Below are positions 37,444-49,073 of a stretch of 64,000 bases of DNA, piece by piece. Origin of the DNA: Dasypus novemcinctus (lineage: Eukaryota; Chordata; Mammalia; Cingulata; Dasypodidae); contig NC_080694.1 of NCBI RefSeq assembly GCF_030445035.2, positions 69,517,147-69,581,146 of the forward strand. Reading direction: 5' to 3'. Position numbers and translations under genes: made by a program. The notes under the pieces are model-generated. The model made no database searches and had not been told where the DNA came from. It saw nothing but the letters and a program-made list of their open reading frames with translations. Each line of letters begins with the position of its first letter. The stretch's first letter is position 1.

Positions 37444-37450
37444 CTTCCAT
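37427..37450 (-). promoter_or_regulatory. Short upstream ORF overlapping the OR start codon
   Basis: On the minus strand an ATG at 37450-37448 lies seven bases before the OR start and opens a seven-codon frame (MEDDGTN) ending in TAA at 37429-37427, inside the OR coding region. It lies after the likely acceptor (AG at 37480-37481), so it would be in the mature mRNA. It could lower translation of the receptor. The role is inferred. Confidence 0.4.
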
Positions 37451-37774
37451 TTGATTCAAACACTTACACTATCGAAGTCCTAAGAAATATAGAAGGAGTT
37501 ACGAAAAATGGAAAAACGTGATTATACATTGATCATCCACTCACATCTGGCAGTGGGTAGTAACCTTAGGGGAAAATAAAGCAGATAACCAAATTACCCT
37601 TTATCACAGTGGAAATTAAAGTCAATCATCTTAAGGAAGTAAACATAACCATTCTGAAACTGAATATCCTCCTCCATATAATGAGGGTGAAAATAGTTAT
37701 TTCCTTTACTTGTGATGAAGATTAAATGAAAATCAGACGTGAATAAGTCTCTGAAATTCCAAAGCAATGGCTTT

Positions 37775-37930
37775 GAATCTTTGGCTTGCAAACTCAACCA
37801 GGTATGCTGTTAAAATGCATGTTATTGGTTCTTGTCTCTAGTGTCTGATAAAGTAGGTGTGTTTTTATGGGGCCCAAGAATCATTAGATTCATATGCAGA
37901 AATGCTGTTGAAAAGCATTTCTAAAATGTC
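37775..37930 (+). mobile_element. MER5A-like hAT transposon remnant
   Basis: The pattern tgttaaaatgca, a gap, tgataaagtaggtgtg, ggggcccaagaatc, then cagaaatgctg parallels MER5A (…gttaaaatgcag…attcagtaggtctgggg…gagattctgcatttct). It is diverged. Confidence 0.5.
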
Positions 37931-38875
37931 AAGATTCAAAGTACTGAAGTGACGTTAAGAAGAAGGAGGTATTCTCGCACTTTGGTAATCATCAAGGTAG
38001 TCATCACCAGCTCCCTGCAGTTAAAGGAATGATTATGTCATCTTACAAGAATTAAGAACTCTAATTGAAAGAAATCTATCTTATTGATGTGAAATTAAGG
38101 AAGAAACTTATTTTTTTAAAATATTCAATTTGTTCAAGCATATACAGAGATTTGAACTACTTGACATAGGTTTTCCATGATTGAGAATTTTATTTTTGCA
38201 GCATTTTTTTTTTGCATAGAACTATTTAGTTCATATGTCAGGCATCTGAGCTTTCATGGAAACCTTATGCTAATTTGTCAGTCTTCTAGGAAAATTCCTA
38301 CATGCATTTGTCTTATTCTGTTTTATATAAGACTTTGGATTCTTCATACTTAAAAATATATGTGTAAACCAAGGAAACTGTAGTCTGGAGAAAAGTCTGT
38401 GCCCTAATTCACTTCAGAGACTTATTCAAGTGAATAAATTATTTTAGGTTTTTTGGGACATGCTCTTTCCTTTTTTCTCAAAAAAAAAAAAAAGCACATT
38501 AAGATAACAAAAGTAACTAGTCAAATGAATTACCATTGTGACAACAGTTAGGTAATGAGACCTTTGTTAATGTTTTCTTCCTTTAGTGTTAAAATGTTTC
38601 ATGTAATCAATAACCTTGTGTAAGATGGGAGTATTCAGATGGAAGTTAAGACAAGGCATCCAGTTGACAAAAGTTTGAATTAATCTGTTAGTCCATTAGT
38701 AGGGAAAGCAAAAGAGATTTTATTGGTAGAATTTAAAGAACAGTTTTCATATTTTTATTTTTTAAGTCTTTACAACTACCCAGTGTGTGCTCAAAGTAAG
38801 CTAATAATGGTAAAGTATGAACACTTCCCTTCCATTACCCTGTCCTTGCCCCTACAGTGCCTACCATGATAGGAC

Positions 38876-39000
38876 AATAACGATAATTGCAGCTAATCCT
38901 TGAAGAGCATTTGCATGGCTCTTAGCTCATATTTCCACAAGCATTAAGTCATTTAATACCCTTTCCCAAACCCCTACACCACAGGAATTTTTAGTCCACC
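38876..39000 (-). mobile_element. MIR fragment
   Basis: Antisense MIR features are gagcatttgcatggctctta, ctcatatttccacaagcatt and catttaatacc. Confidence 0.45.
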
Positions 39001-40252
39001 TCCTTCTGGATATTTGTTGACCATTGATTTCTATAGTCTACTAATAATCAAGGAAGTGCCAAAGATGGAAAAGTAATCAATGTCTTTATGAAGTAGTGAG
39101 GTAAGGAGATTCTATACATTTAGGATCTTAATATTCTGGAAAGAGCATCTGTACTCTTGGGATGTTTTCTGAACAAATGCTGCCTCTAACACCCTAATTA
39201 GGCTTTGACATTATTCAAGATGTTACATGAGCATGCAGAATTTATAACAAGCTTTGGGCTAAGTGAAAACTTCATGTCATGTCATAGGTGGGGTATGAAA
39301 TAAAACTATGGTATGATTTAAACTAATTGTTAAAATAAGCATCCTAAAACATCTAAGTACCCAAATTATTATATACCTGCACTATAAGAAGCATATTGCC
39401 ATTTATATAACACATTTGTGTTCGCCTTTCAAATTTTTTCCCACTGTGGACCATACTTCAATCTTTTAAAGATTAATTTAACATATGATTCTCTATATTT
39501 TCAGCCATAGCCAATTCTTTTTATCCCTCAAGTATGCTCTCATTAAATAAATTATATTTGTGTCATTTAGGAATTTGCTTCTATTATTCACCTTTTAAAG
39601 TGTGGTTTTGTTTGAGAATGGTGACCATCCCAGAGCCTCTTTCAATACTGAAATCTTTAACTTTGAATATTGCCTTAGAGAACCCACAGCAGGAAGGCCT
39701 AAACAATGTGATTTACTCTTGAACTTTATTAAGGTCTGTAGTTCTATCCTTAGGTTTGTAACTTTTGCCATATAGTTTTCATGATTTTACTTCTGAGATA
39801 CCATGATTTTTGAATCTCTCACTTGCAGTGATTTTCTATCTGTATTTCACTATACAGGGAAACATTCCTCCACAGTTGTTTATCTTCACTTTAGGAAAGT
39901 GCTGTTGCTCCTTTCCTTTAGACATTTTCTTAGAGTAGCTGCTCACGTTTTTATTCTAATGCATCTTATGCATACAACTTTTTTTGTGTGTGCCATATAG
40001 TTATTTTATTTATGTTTACCATGTTATTTAGTTTTATATATACATGGCAAAAGATCACATGAAGAAATAAAAGTTATGCCTATCTGACCCTAAAGTATGA
40101 GGATGGAACACATGGACAAGTCGATCCATCACAATTTGACCATACTTTAAAAAAGCTAACATGGTGGAATGAAGCCTTTATACTTCTATTCAGGTATTTC
40201 ACATTGGCCAGGTATAGAATTTAAAGAAATTTTATGATTTCAAGGTTGATTT

Positions 40253-40275
40253 GAGAGAGAGAGAGAGAAAGAGAG
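40253..40275. repeat. (GA)n microsatellite
   Basis: A short GA run with one interruption. Confidence 0.8.
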
Positions 40276-42189
40276 TAATTTATCACAAAGAAAAATCCTA
40301 GTTGCACCTTACAGTTACTGATTAGTTATTCCCAAGTTCAGAGAAAACTCCCTGGTATAACATGCTTTGTTCCTTTTATGTGTATATTATGTCCTATGTT
40401 TGCCCATGTTCAAACTTTTCCTAAAAACACATGACATTTAAAAAAAAATGTTTACTCACCTTATTTTGGGAAAAATCACACAATGGGAAGCAATTATGGA
40501 GAACTACTTTCAAATTTCTAAATGTTCCAAGAAAGCAAAACTGTAGTACACAGATGCATGTTAAAAAATTACCTACAGTTGCTATCAGCTGATAGTAGGA
40601 CCCCAAAGAAAAGAAAGCATGTGTTAAGATGATAATAGATAAAATCAAAGATGCTTTGCTGCTGTGTTATTTGTATTATTTTTCTGGGACCTCTTGGGCA
40701 TTGGATTCTGACACATCATTTGTACTTATCCCAGATGCATGACCAGATGTCCCTTGGGATGAAGGTCTCTGAGGAAATGTTTCTTAAATTCAGTCACTTA
40801 CCTACTCCTGTGAGGTTCACAGTAAGTTTTTCCTGTTAGATTTGTCTTGAAATAAACTCAGTCAAAATAAAAAAAAAAAAACACCTAAACAACACTGCAA
40901 AACAATTTAAGGACACTGTTAGAGTAGAGAAAACTTGAGTAAATCATATTAAGGAATTTAAATATGAGTATTTTGAGCATCTTGCTTCATTCATTATTAG
41001 AATATGGTACGAAAGATTCCATTATTTTTATTCATAAAATAAAAGGGCACAAAGATGACTTGAATGGCAAGGAAAAAAGTCCAGCAAAAAATTCTATCTC
41101 TGCAATGAAATGTCTCAATGGTGGAGGTAAAGTGTAGAGATTAAGAAGAAATTGGTGTATGCACTGATAATGTATGGGAAGAAGAACATTTTCACTTATT
41201 AATATTAAATTATTAAATAATTTGAAATGGATGCTGAGAAAAAGAATGGTAGAATAAGCTATTATCTAATTTCAATAGTACTTAAAACAATATCCAACTC
41301 CATGCTGTATTCAAGGGATATACCTAAAACAAAGAGATTCAGAACATTAAAAATAAAAAGAAGAGCAAAGTTACCAGGCATATTCGATAGCAAGAAAATA
41401 TGGGTCATGATCTTGATATTTAGCAAAGCATTGAGGCTGAGAAGTCCTAAATGGAACAGTGAAAGACAGTTTATAATGACAACGTTAAATGCTAACTGGA
41501 GATGAAACCCTGGGCAGGAAAAAACTGATTTGTGGAGCTATTGTGAGATCTTTGAATTTAGTGACTTTCCTTATTGTAATTTATGTTAACTGAGACATAT
41601 CAGCCTTCCTTGCCCCTCACAGCCTATTTGTTTAGCTTTTTTTCCATTCCTTTACTTGTCATTGAATGTTATCTAAGATATTATATTTACAACTCTCTTT
41701 TACAGCCAATTTTGCTTACCTCAGCCAGCTTTTTGCAATTTTCAAGGGCCTTTTGGTCAGTGCCAGAGACAGACTTGAACCAGTAGCTCCTGTCACCATG
41801 CCTATCACCTTTGCCCTAAAGCTCTTTCTTTTATCAAAATCCAGATGTTATAACATTGACTCCTGGCATATTTTCCAGTCTGAGTTGGAAGAGAACTCAG
41901 CCCACTTGCTTAAAAATAAATTTTCATGTTTTTCTTGAACATTAAATTTCCAGTAATTTTAAAATGTCAATGTCTGACTACTTTAACAAAGGGTTGCCTC
42001 TATGGGTTTCTTTCTATATATATTTTATTATATCTCTTGGTCCTTTTGTATGCTTTGCCTCTTTTGACTGAATGACAGAGAGTTTATGTAAATATGTTTT
42101 AAGTTCTGAATGATGCCACACTTCTTCAAATCTCTTTGACTTTTCAAATCACTTTTACTTTTGGCTGACAGTTAGGGAAACAAATTACC

Positions 42190-43265
42190 TTAATTTTGAA
42201 TGAGATGGAGCTGACGGGTGCAATCCTGATAAGAATGTATAATTATAGCACCCTCTTGGGGAAGAATTTGGTGTAAAAGACTACACATGCACCCACTCTA
42301 TGACCCAGGCATTCAAGTCCAAGTATTTACTCTAGAAAATGAAAACATTTGCTCACATGAAGACTTGTACCTGAGTTTTCATAGCATTATTATTAAAAAT
42401 AGCCAAAAGCCATGAAACAAACCAAGTATCTTTCAACAGACGAAATGGATAAAATATAAAGTATCCAAACAATGGGACACAACAGGAGAACAGGAATATA
42501 TTACCAATGCCAGCAACATTATGGATAACTCCAAAATCTTTTTGATGAATGAAAAAGCTAGACCTCAAGAATGCACTCTGGGCGGCGGGCTTGGCCCAGT
42601 GGTTAGGGCGTCTGTCTACGACATGGGAGGTCCGCAGTTCAAACCCTGGGCCTCCTTGACCCATGTGGAGCTGGCCCATGCGCAGTGCAGATGTGCGCAA
42701 GGAGTGCCCTGCCACGCAGGGGTGTCCTCCGCGTGGGGAAGCCCCACGCGCAAGGAGTGAGCCCCGTAAGGAGAGCTGCCCAGAGCGAAAGAAAGTGCAG
42801 CCTGCCCAGTAATGGTGCTGCACACACGGAGAGCTGACACAAGATGATGCAACAAAAAGAAACACACATTTCCATGCCACTGACAACAACAGAAAGCGGA
42901 CAAAGAAGACACTGCAAAAATAGCACAGGGAACAGACAACCAGGGTGGGGAGCGGGGGAGAGAGAAATAAATAAATAAATAAATCTTAAAAAAAAAAAAA
43001 AAGAATGCACTCTTTATGATTCCATTAGTGTGAAATTTGAGAAAATTCACACTCATTTGTAGTGACAAAAATAGATGTGAACTCTTTGAGTTAGAGGTTG
43101 GAGGGAATCATAGATTGCAAAGAGGCATGAAGAATTTCTAGGGAAGGGATGGAAATATTGTCAATCTTGATTGTGGTGTTGGTTTAATGGTTATAAATGC
43201 CTGAAGAATTTAATTTATACAATTGAAAAAGATGTCCTCTATTTTAAATTGGTATCACCTCAATA
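42190..43265 (+). mobile_element. Old L1 3'-end fragment, plus strand, split by a SINE
   Basis: It reads as an old L1 ORF2 tail and 3' UTR: ctcttggggaagaatttgg, acccactctatgacccagg, tagccaaaagccatgaaac, and after the SINE tgattccattagtgtgaaat and ttgtggtgttggtttaat. A SINE at 42580-43000 interrupts it. Confidence 0.65.
42580..43000 (+). mobile_element. DAS-SINE, youngest-looking copy, with target-site duplication
   Basis: A well-preserved copy: head ggcccagtggttagggcg and gttcaaaccctggg (B-box-like), CpG-rich body, then aaataaataaataaatctt and an A run at the end. Duplications aagaatgcactct lie at 42567-42579 and 43001-43013. It is the best reference copy of the family in this window. Confidence 0.95.
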
Positions 43266-43619
43266 ATTTTGATTATAAAACCTAAGTTTCAATCTTGCAC
43301 AAACTACTGCTGTCCAGTCTGGAATTTCCAGTGTTAATTCTTGTTAAAACATACATCACAAAAAACTTTGGGTCCTAAACTATTTTAAAACAGCAGTATC
43401 AAATATAGATAGTAAATTTTTTTCCTTTGCTCTTCTATTTGGAATGTTAGCATATCATCCCTTAGTGGAAATTAATCAATAAATGCTATGCACCTTGATA
43501 ACCAACAAAATGAGGGGAGTTTTGCATCATTTAAACAAAGGAATATTACCTTATTGAAGATCATGACTTTAAATTTAAATCAATGGCATAAAGATGCTAG
43601 ACTTTATTTTATTTTTTTG

Positions 43620-44330
43620 CAACATTTTTAAACTTTATTACACACATATTTTTATATACAATATATATTACCGTATATATAAAATTTTTACATTATACAG
43701 ATTTTTAATATTAATTAAAGAAGCTTTAGAGTACATAAATGTTACATAAAAATATAAGGAATTCCCACATGTCCCCTCCCTCTCCCTCCCACATTTCCCA
43801 CATCAATAACATCCCTCATTTGTTACAAATGATAAGTACACATTGAAGCATTGCTACTAACCATGGATTATAGTTTACATTACAGTTTTCACACTCTCCT
43901 GCACAATTTTGTAGGTTGTGACAAGATATACAATGGCCTGTATCCGCCACTGCAATGACATGCAGGACAACTCCAATGTCTCCAAAATGCCTCCATATTG
44001 CACCTATTCTTCTCCTAACCAGCAGAACCACTGGTGGCCACACTACCTTAATATCAGTGATAAGAGTTCTTCCATTGTTAGAATAATAATAGGTCTATAA
44101 GAGAATAATAAATCTACTTTAGTCCATTGTTCCCCAGGCTAGAGGATTTTAGGCTAGTGATGCCCACTCTGCGTCTAATCAAGAGGGGCTTAGATCCCCT
44201 GGGGCAGGATGGCACTATCTTGCTGGCAGTTGCAGACACTCTCTGTTCCTTGGGATGGGCATGTCCATCATCATCTCCTTGCCAGTTGTCCTATGTGAGT
44301 CCAATGAACTAGAGAGTAGTTATTGTTTTT
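43620..44330 (-). mobile_element. L1-tail type segment, copy 3
   Basis: On the plus strand it follows the reverse complement of 2980-3560 in the same order: acataaaaatataaggaa, cacatcaataacatccctc, ttacagttttcacactctcc, acaagatatacaatgg, aggacaactccaatgtc, and the stretch encoding ILLAVADTLCSLGW that matches the antisense frame of copy 1. It has no adjacent young L1 ORF2, so it is 5'-truncated or was spread independently. Confidence 0.65.
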
Positions 44331-44339
44331 TTCACAAAA

Positions 44340-44945
44340 CATTATGTTTTTGAGTCTTAAATTGATACATGTAATTCTATTTCATTTTTAATATGCAGTA
44401 CAATATTTCACAGTATTACTAAACCACAGTTTTTCTGTTCATCTGCTTAGGACACTATTAAAATAATTTTGCAATAAACATCCTTGTGCATGTCTTCTTG
44501 GGTACATATGTAAGTGGTTTTTTAGTATGGGGACCTAAAAATGGAATTGCTAGATAGTACAGTGTATTCTCTACTTTACTAGGGATTGGTATTTTTCTAT
44601 GAAGTGGTCACACCAATTTAAACTCCTAAAAATATAAGAGCTCCCCTTTTATTACATGACCACCAAAAGTTGGTATTATTAGACTTAATAATCTTGATAG
44701 ATAGGAAATGATATCTTGCTATTGTTCTAATTTAGAGTTTTCTGATTATTAGTGAGGTTGGTTGTTTGGTAATTTTTGTAAATTTTGTAATTTGTAAACT
44801 TTATAAATTGCGTGATCATATGGATTGTCCACTTTTCTATTTTGTGTGTGTGTGTGTGTGTTTTGCTAAATTGTAAGAATTCTTTATATATTAGAGATAG
44901 AAATCCCTGGTCCATTGCAAATATTTTGACACTGAATGGTTGGGG
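44340..44945 (-). mobile_element. Ancient L1 fragment, minus strand
   Basis: Antisense L1 landmarks on the plus strand are ttctgttcatctgcttagga, ataaacatccttgtgcatgt, aaaatggaattgctagat and aagaattctttatatattag. A (TG)n run at 44843-44860 sits inside. Confidence 0.6.
44843..44860. repeat. (TG)n microsatellite
   Basis: About nine TG units inside an old L1. Confidence 0.8.
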
Positions 44946-45214
44946 AATGGACTACTAAACAAATAATTCAAGGACAACTGACTACCTACATGAACAATTA
45001 AATTCTTATTTCATATCTCCTCCCCCCAAATTCCAGGTGCATCTTTCAAAAATATTAAAGGAAGAAAAAGCACCAGAAGAAAATATGCTATAGTTTATTT
45101 TTACCTTCCTTCCTGCTCAGAAAAAAGGCTGAGTTAAGAGCAGATACTTGAAGGTAAAAACAGAGATCTTTGTGCTGATATTTTAAGAAGATAATAAATA
45201 AATAAGGATCGATG

Positions 45215-45395
45215 TACTGGTCCCTTTACCTGCATTGTCCAATTTATTTATTTTAAGACTTCCTGGATGTATGTTTGATAATTTTAGCCATTTTGTACAC
45301 AAAAAACTAAAGCCTAGAATTAAGTAACTTTAATAAGGTGAAATAGCTAGTAAGTAGTTCATTTGGGTTCAAAACCAAGCAGTGTGAATACAGAA
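45215..45395 (-). mobile_element. MIR SINE, minus strand
   Basis: Antisense MIR order: attttagccattttgtacac, aaactaaagcctagaattaa, gtaactttaataaggtgaaa, tagctagtaagtag and gggttcaaaaccaagcag. Confidence 0.6.
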
Positions 45396-45666
45396 CATAT
45401 ATTTTTACTCACCAGCAGTTAAACCATGGCCCAATTACTAAGGCCCATCTCTTATCTGATAGATGCAGCCTACCTAAGGAAACATAATCAATCTTATTAA
45501 TATTGACTATAAATATTAGAGATACCAGGGAAAATAAACTTTTATTATGAACTTAAATATTTCCAGTGGATATCAACTGAATATGGTAAAATATGTGAGG
45601 TGCATTGGGAGAGATGAGTTTATTCACCTCTCTGATTATAACCAAGATTAGATTATGTTTTGTTTG

Positions 45667-45746
45667 TTTGTTTTTTTTTTAGCTCAGGACCTTAGGACCT
45701 TGTCCATGGGAATCAGGCACTCAATCACTGAGCTACATCTGCTCCC
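45667..45746 (-). mobile_element. Short tRNA-derived SINE with 18-base target duplication
   Basis: Only about 80 bases: a T run, then antisense tRNA-like head (actcaatcactgagctacat). The flanks tagattatgttttgtttg at 45649-45666 and 45747-45764 are identical over 18 bases, so a head-only copy inserted as a unit. Confidence 0.85.
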
Positions 45747-45943
45747 TAGATTATGTTTTGTTTGAAATAGTTAAGAATTGATGAGACTATTCATTATGAC
45801 TGGATATTAATATTTTTGTAAATTTCATTAAAATTATGCACCGTCTTTTTTTTCTTGATCATTATAGGTACATATTAAAGAGTTGCATTGTTAGAGGGAG
45901 TTACATTCACTAAAAGGAGGCATCATATTCTCATTTTATTTTA

Positions 45944-46380
45944 TTTTTTTAAAGATTTATATATATTTATTTATTTATTTCTCTCCCCTCCCCCACCTCC
46001 CCCCCTCCCGGTTGTCTGTTCTCTGTGTCTATTTGCTGTGTCTTCTTTGTCCATTTCTATTGTTGTCAGCAGCACGGGAATCTGTTTTTCTTTTTTTTGT
46101 TGTTGTTGCGTCATCTTGTTGTGTCAGCTCTCCGTGTGTGTGGCACCATTTCTGGGCAGGCTGCACTTTCTTTTGCACTGGGCGGCTCTCCTTACAGGGC
46201 ACACTCCTTGCACGTGGGGCTCCCCTACACGGGGACACCCCTGCGTGGCATGGCACTCCTGGCGTGCATCAGCCCTGTGCATGGGCCAGCTCCACATGGG
46301 TCAAGGAGGCCCAGGGTTTGAACCTCGGACCTCCCATGTGGAAGACGGACGCCCTAACCACTGGGCCAAGTCCACCACCC
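45944..46380 (-). mobile_element. DAS-SINE, minus strand, with target-site duplication
   Basis: Full length: T-rich end with aaagatttatatatatttat, then the body and head ending ccactgggccaagtccacc. Duplications tctcattttatttta lie at 45929-45943 and 46381-46395. The plus strand (antisense) is open in several frames, which is a property of the SINE, not a gene. Confidence 0.92.
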
Positions 46381-46574
46381 TCTCATTTTATTTTAAACTT
46401 AAGTGCAATAACCAATATCAACTTTTATGTGATAGCTGCTATAATATTTTTACCACAATACAGTAAGTACAGACAATAAAATTGCAGTCATTATAATTGA
46501 GTAAAAAAGCTTTTCCCTAAAAAGAATAAATAATATTGAAATTTCAGGTACCTGGGAAGATACAATGGGGATTT

Positions 46575-46988
46575 TTTTAAATTTATTTTTTCATTTATTT
46601 CTCTCCCCTTCCCCCCCCCTCCAGTTGTCTGTTCTCTGTGTTCATTTTGCTGTGTGTTCTTCTTTGTCTGCTTCTGTTGTTGTCAACGGCATGGGAATCT
46701 GTTTCTTTTTGTTGCATCATCTTGCTGTGTCAGCTCTGTGTGTGTGTGGCGCCATTCTTGAGCAGGCTGAACTTTCTTTCCCGCTGAGTGGCTCTCCTTA
46801 CGGGGCACACTCCTTGCACGTGGGGCTCCCCTATAGCAGGGGGCACCTCTGCGTGGCAGGGCACTCCTTGTGCACATCAGCGCTGCACATGGGCCAGCTC
46901 CACACAGGTCAAGGAGGCCCAGGGTTTGAAAGGAGGACCTCCCATGTGGTAGGCGGACTCCCTATCCATTGGGCTAAGTCTGCTTCCG
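46575..46988 (-). mobile_element. DAS-SINE, minus strand, with imperfect target-site duplication
   Basis: Full-length sister of the preceding SINE, 195 bases downstream and in the same orientation. The flanks gatacaatggggattt (46559-46574) and gatacaatgcagattt (46989-47004) differ at two bases. Confidence 0.9.
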
Positions 46989-47004
46989 GATACAATGCAG
47001 ATTT

Positions 47005-49073
47005 ATGGGCAGTTTTCTCTCAATATCCCACAAACCTAGTTGAAAAGAAACTTTATTTTTTGTTTTTCTTTTTTCTATTTTGTTTGAAACTGTTTGTTCA
47101 TTCTGCAAAAACTTAAGATTTTCTACTTCCTTCAGCTCATCTATTTTTCCCTGTTAAAATACTGTGATTCAGTGTCTTTTGGTGAATTATTTCCCAAATT
47201 TTGATATTTATTATTTTCTACACTATCTACTGTATAGGAAGGCAATGATATACCAGAAAAAAATGTTTGGGAAATATTGTATTAAACATAGTTAAACAGT
47301 TTACTTTGGAGTTATGGAACACTTTAATATGCTAATTCATCTTCCAAACTTTCAAGAAAAAAATATGGCATTTCCCAAATTAGTTTGAATATAAACTACT
47401 TTACTTTTTTTTACTCACCCCTGCAAGAACTCTTTGAACCAATTCTGAAGATAGTTTGGGAAACGTTGCCTTAAAGATCAGCTAATATGTGACACAAGTT
47501 TAATAGTAGATAATGAAGACTGTAGGAATAATGCTTTTTCATTCGTTCACATATTTAAAATTTTGAGATCCTATTCACCTTGCTAACAAGTCAGGGTACA
47601 GAGGGAAGAAGAGACTGACGGTCCTAGGAGGGAAGAGGGAGGAGGGAGGAGGCCATCTAAAGGCATGAGACCTCTCAAGTGCAATCTCAACTGTGCAGGA
47701 CAAGACCTTATGCCTAAGCCAGGGAACTGCTTCCTCCAACGCGAGCCATCCCCTTGTCTCCAATAATGCAGCACTGTGGTCTCCTTCCCTTCATGTCCAC
47801 AAGGAAATATTTTTATGAAATACATTGAACAGAAATTGAAGTATGGATTAATTTATTATAGTTAATTAGCCACTGATTGTAATCAATGCATCCCTGCATT
47901 GGAGATTTTATGATAGGAAACAGCAGGTTTCGTTCTGGCCATTTTGGAGTGAACAGTGTAAATATACCATGGCATCAAGGACAAGCAGATGTATGAAGAC
48001 CTTAAACGAATGCTCTTGGCTGTTTAGAAAAAGAGTTAAATATTTACCTTAGACACAAGTTGAAAGATGAAGGCTTTGGAAGGATGTGGAGCAGAGAAGT
48101 GTGAGAAAATGGCAGATTTATATTGAGGACAGTCCATATTAAGATAATATCAACAAAATCTCCTCATCTTCCCCACGTCATCAATCTTTCTATGTGATCA
48201 CCACCATTTCAAACTTTATGGTCTCATAGCCAACTTTTAAAATACTCCCCCCACCCCATATTTTGTTCCACTTTATTTTTCCATTTTCCTTTCACTTAGC
48301 ACCCAATGCTCTGATTCCTAAATGAATGGACTACTTCACCCTTTGACTAAACACATCTCATTTTCCTTTTAAGCAGTTTATATCCTAAATAACACTGAGT
48401 GACTCTTTGTGGTAGGACAAACCATTGAGAGTTTATCAGGATTTTAATCCTCAGCGTTTCCCTTTGAGAACCTAGAATTGCTTTCTTCAGGCAAATACTT
48501 CAAAAGGAAGGAAGGACATTGAGATCATGGGGTAGAAAGAGTCAGCTATTATTTTGAATTATTTCATTTCCTAAGGATCAGGCAGTGAATGTGTGGTTGG
48601 GAGGGATGATTAATGAATGGGAATTTAAACCCATTTAATCTTGCTGGTAATTCATAAAAAGCATTGATTAGCAACTGACAGTAGAATCATAGTTTATTTT
48701 AATAGGGAAGAAGCTAAACTGTAGTCTATATTACTTGTACTTTAAAAAAAATGATAGGATTTGATTTTTTTTTTTTTGTCTGACTGTGTCAGTCAATACA
48801 CATTTATTTATCTCACTCTTTCGAATTCCTACAGATGGATATAGAGAAACTTAAGGACATGGTCCCCACTTGGGCAAATTGCTGACAAATTTGGGATAAG
48901 GATTCACAGTAGAAATGATATTGAATCAAAAATAAATCATAGCAATGTGATAAATCATACGAACATGAATTTTGCTAGGACAAGTATTGCCTATTTTAGG
49001 GAAGGTAAATCAAGAACAGTTGTAGAACAGGATATCTTCTGAGCCATATATGGAGCATGCGGAGTAAAAAAAG
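47005..49073. other. Intergenic, nothing recognised
   Basis: Mostly AT-rich, with a purine-rich stretch at 47600-47660. No gene recognised. Confidence 0.5.

Larger units (their letters stand above)
37480..42189. other. Upstream region of the OR at 36502-37443; no gene recognised
   Basis: It contains MER5A-like and MIR remnants and a GA run. A promoter and untranslated exon for the minus-strand OR are expected here but were not located. Frames at 41227-41505 and 41583-41938 show no family. Confidence 0.45.

Noticed and set aside
42353-42889. 178-codon minus-strand ORF
   Set aside because: Mostly the antisense of the SINE at 42580-43000, running on into old L1.
45888-47116. Long plus-strand ORFs of up to 192 codons
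   Set aside because: They coincide with antisense DAS-SINEs bounded by target-site duplications, and the same frames recur in other SINE copies. Not host genes.
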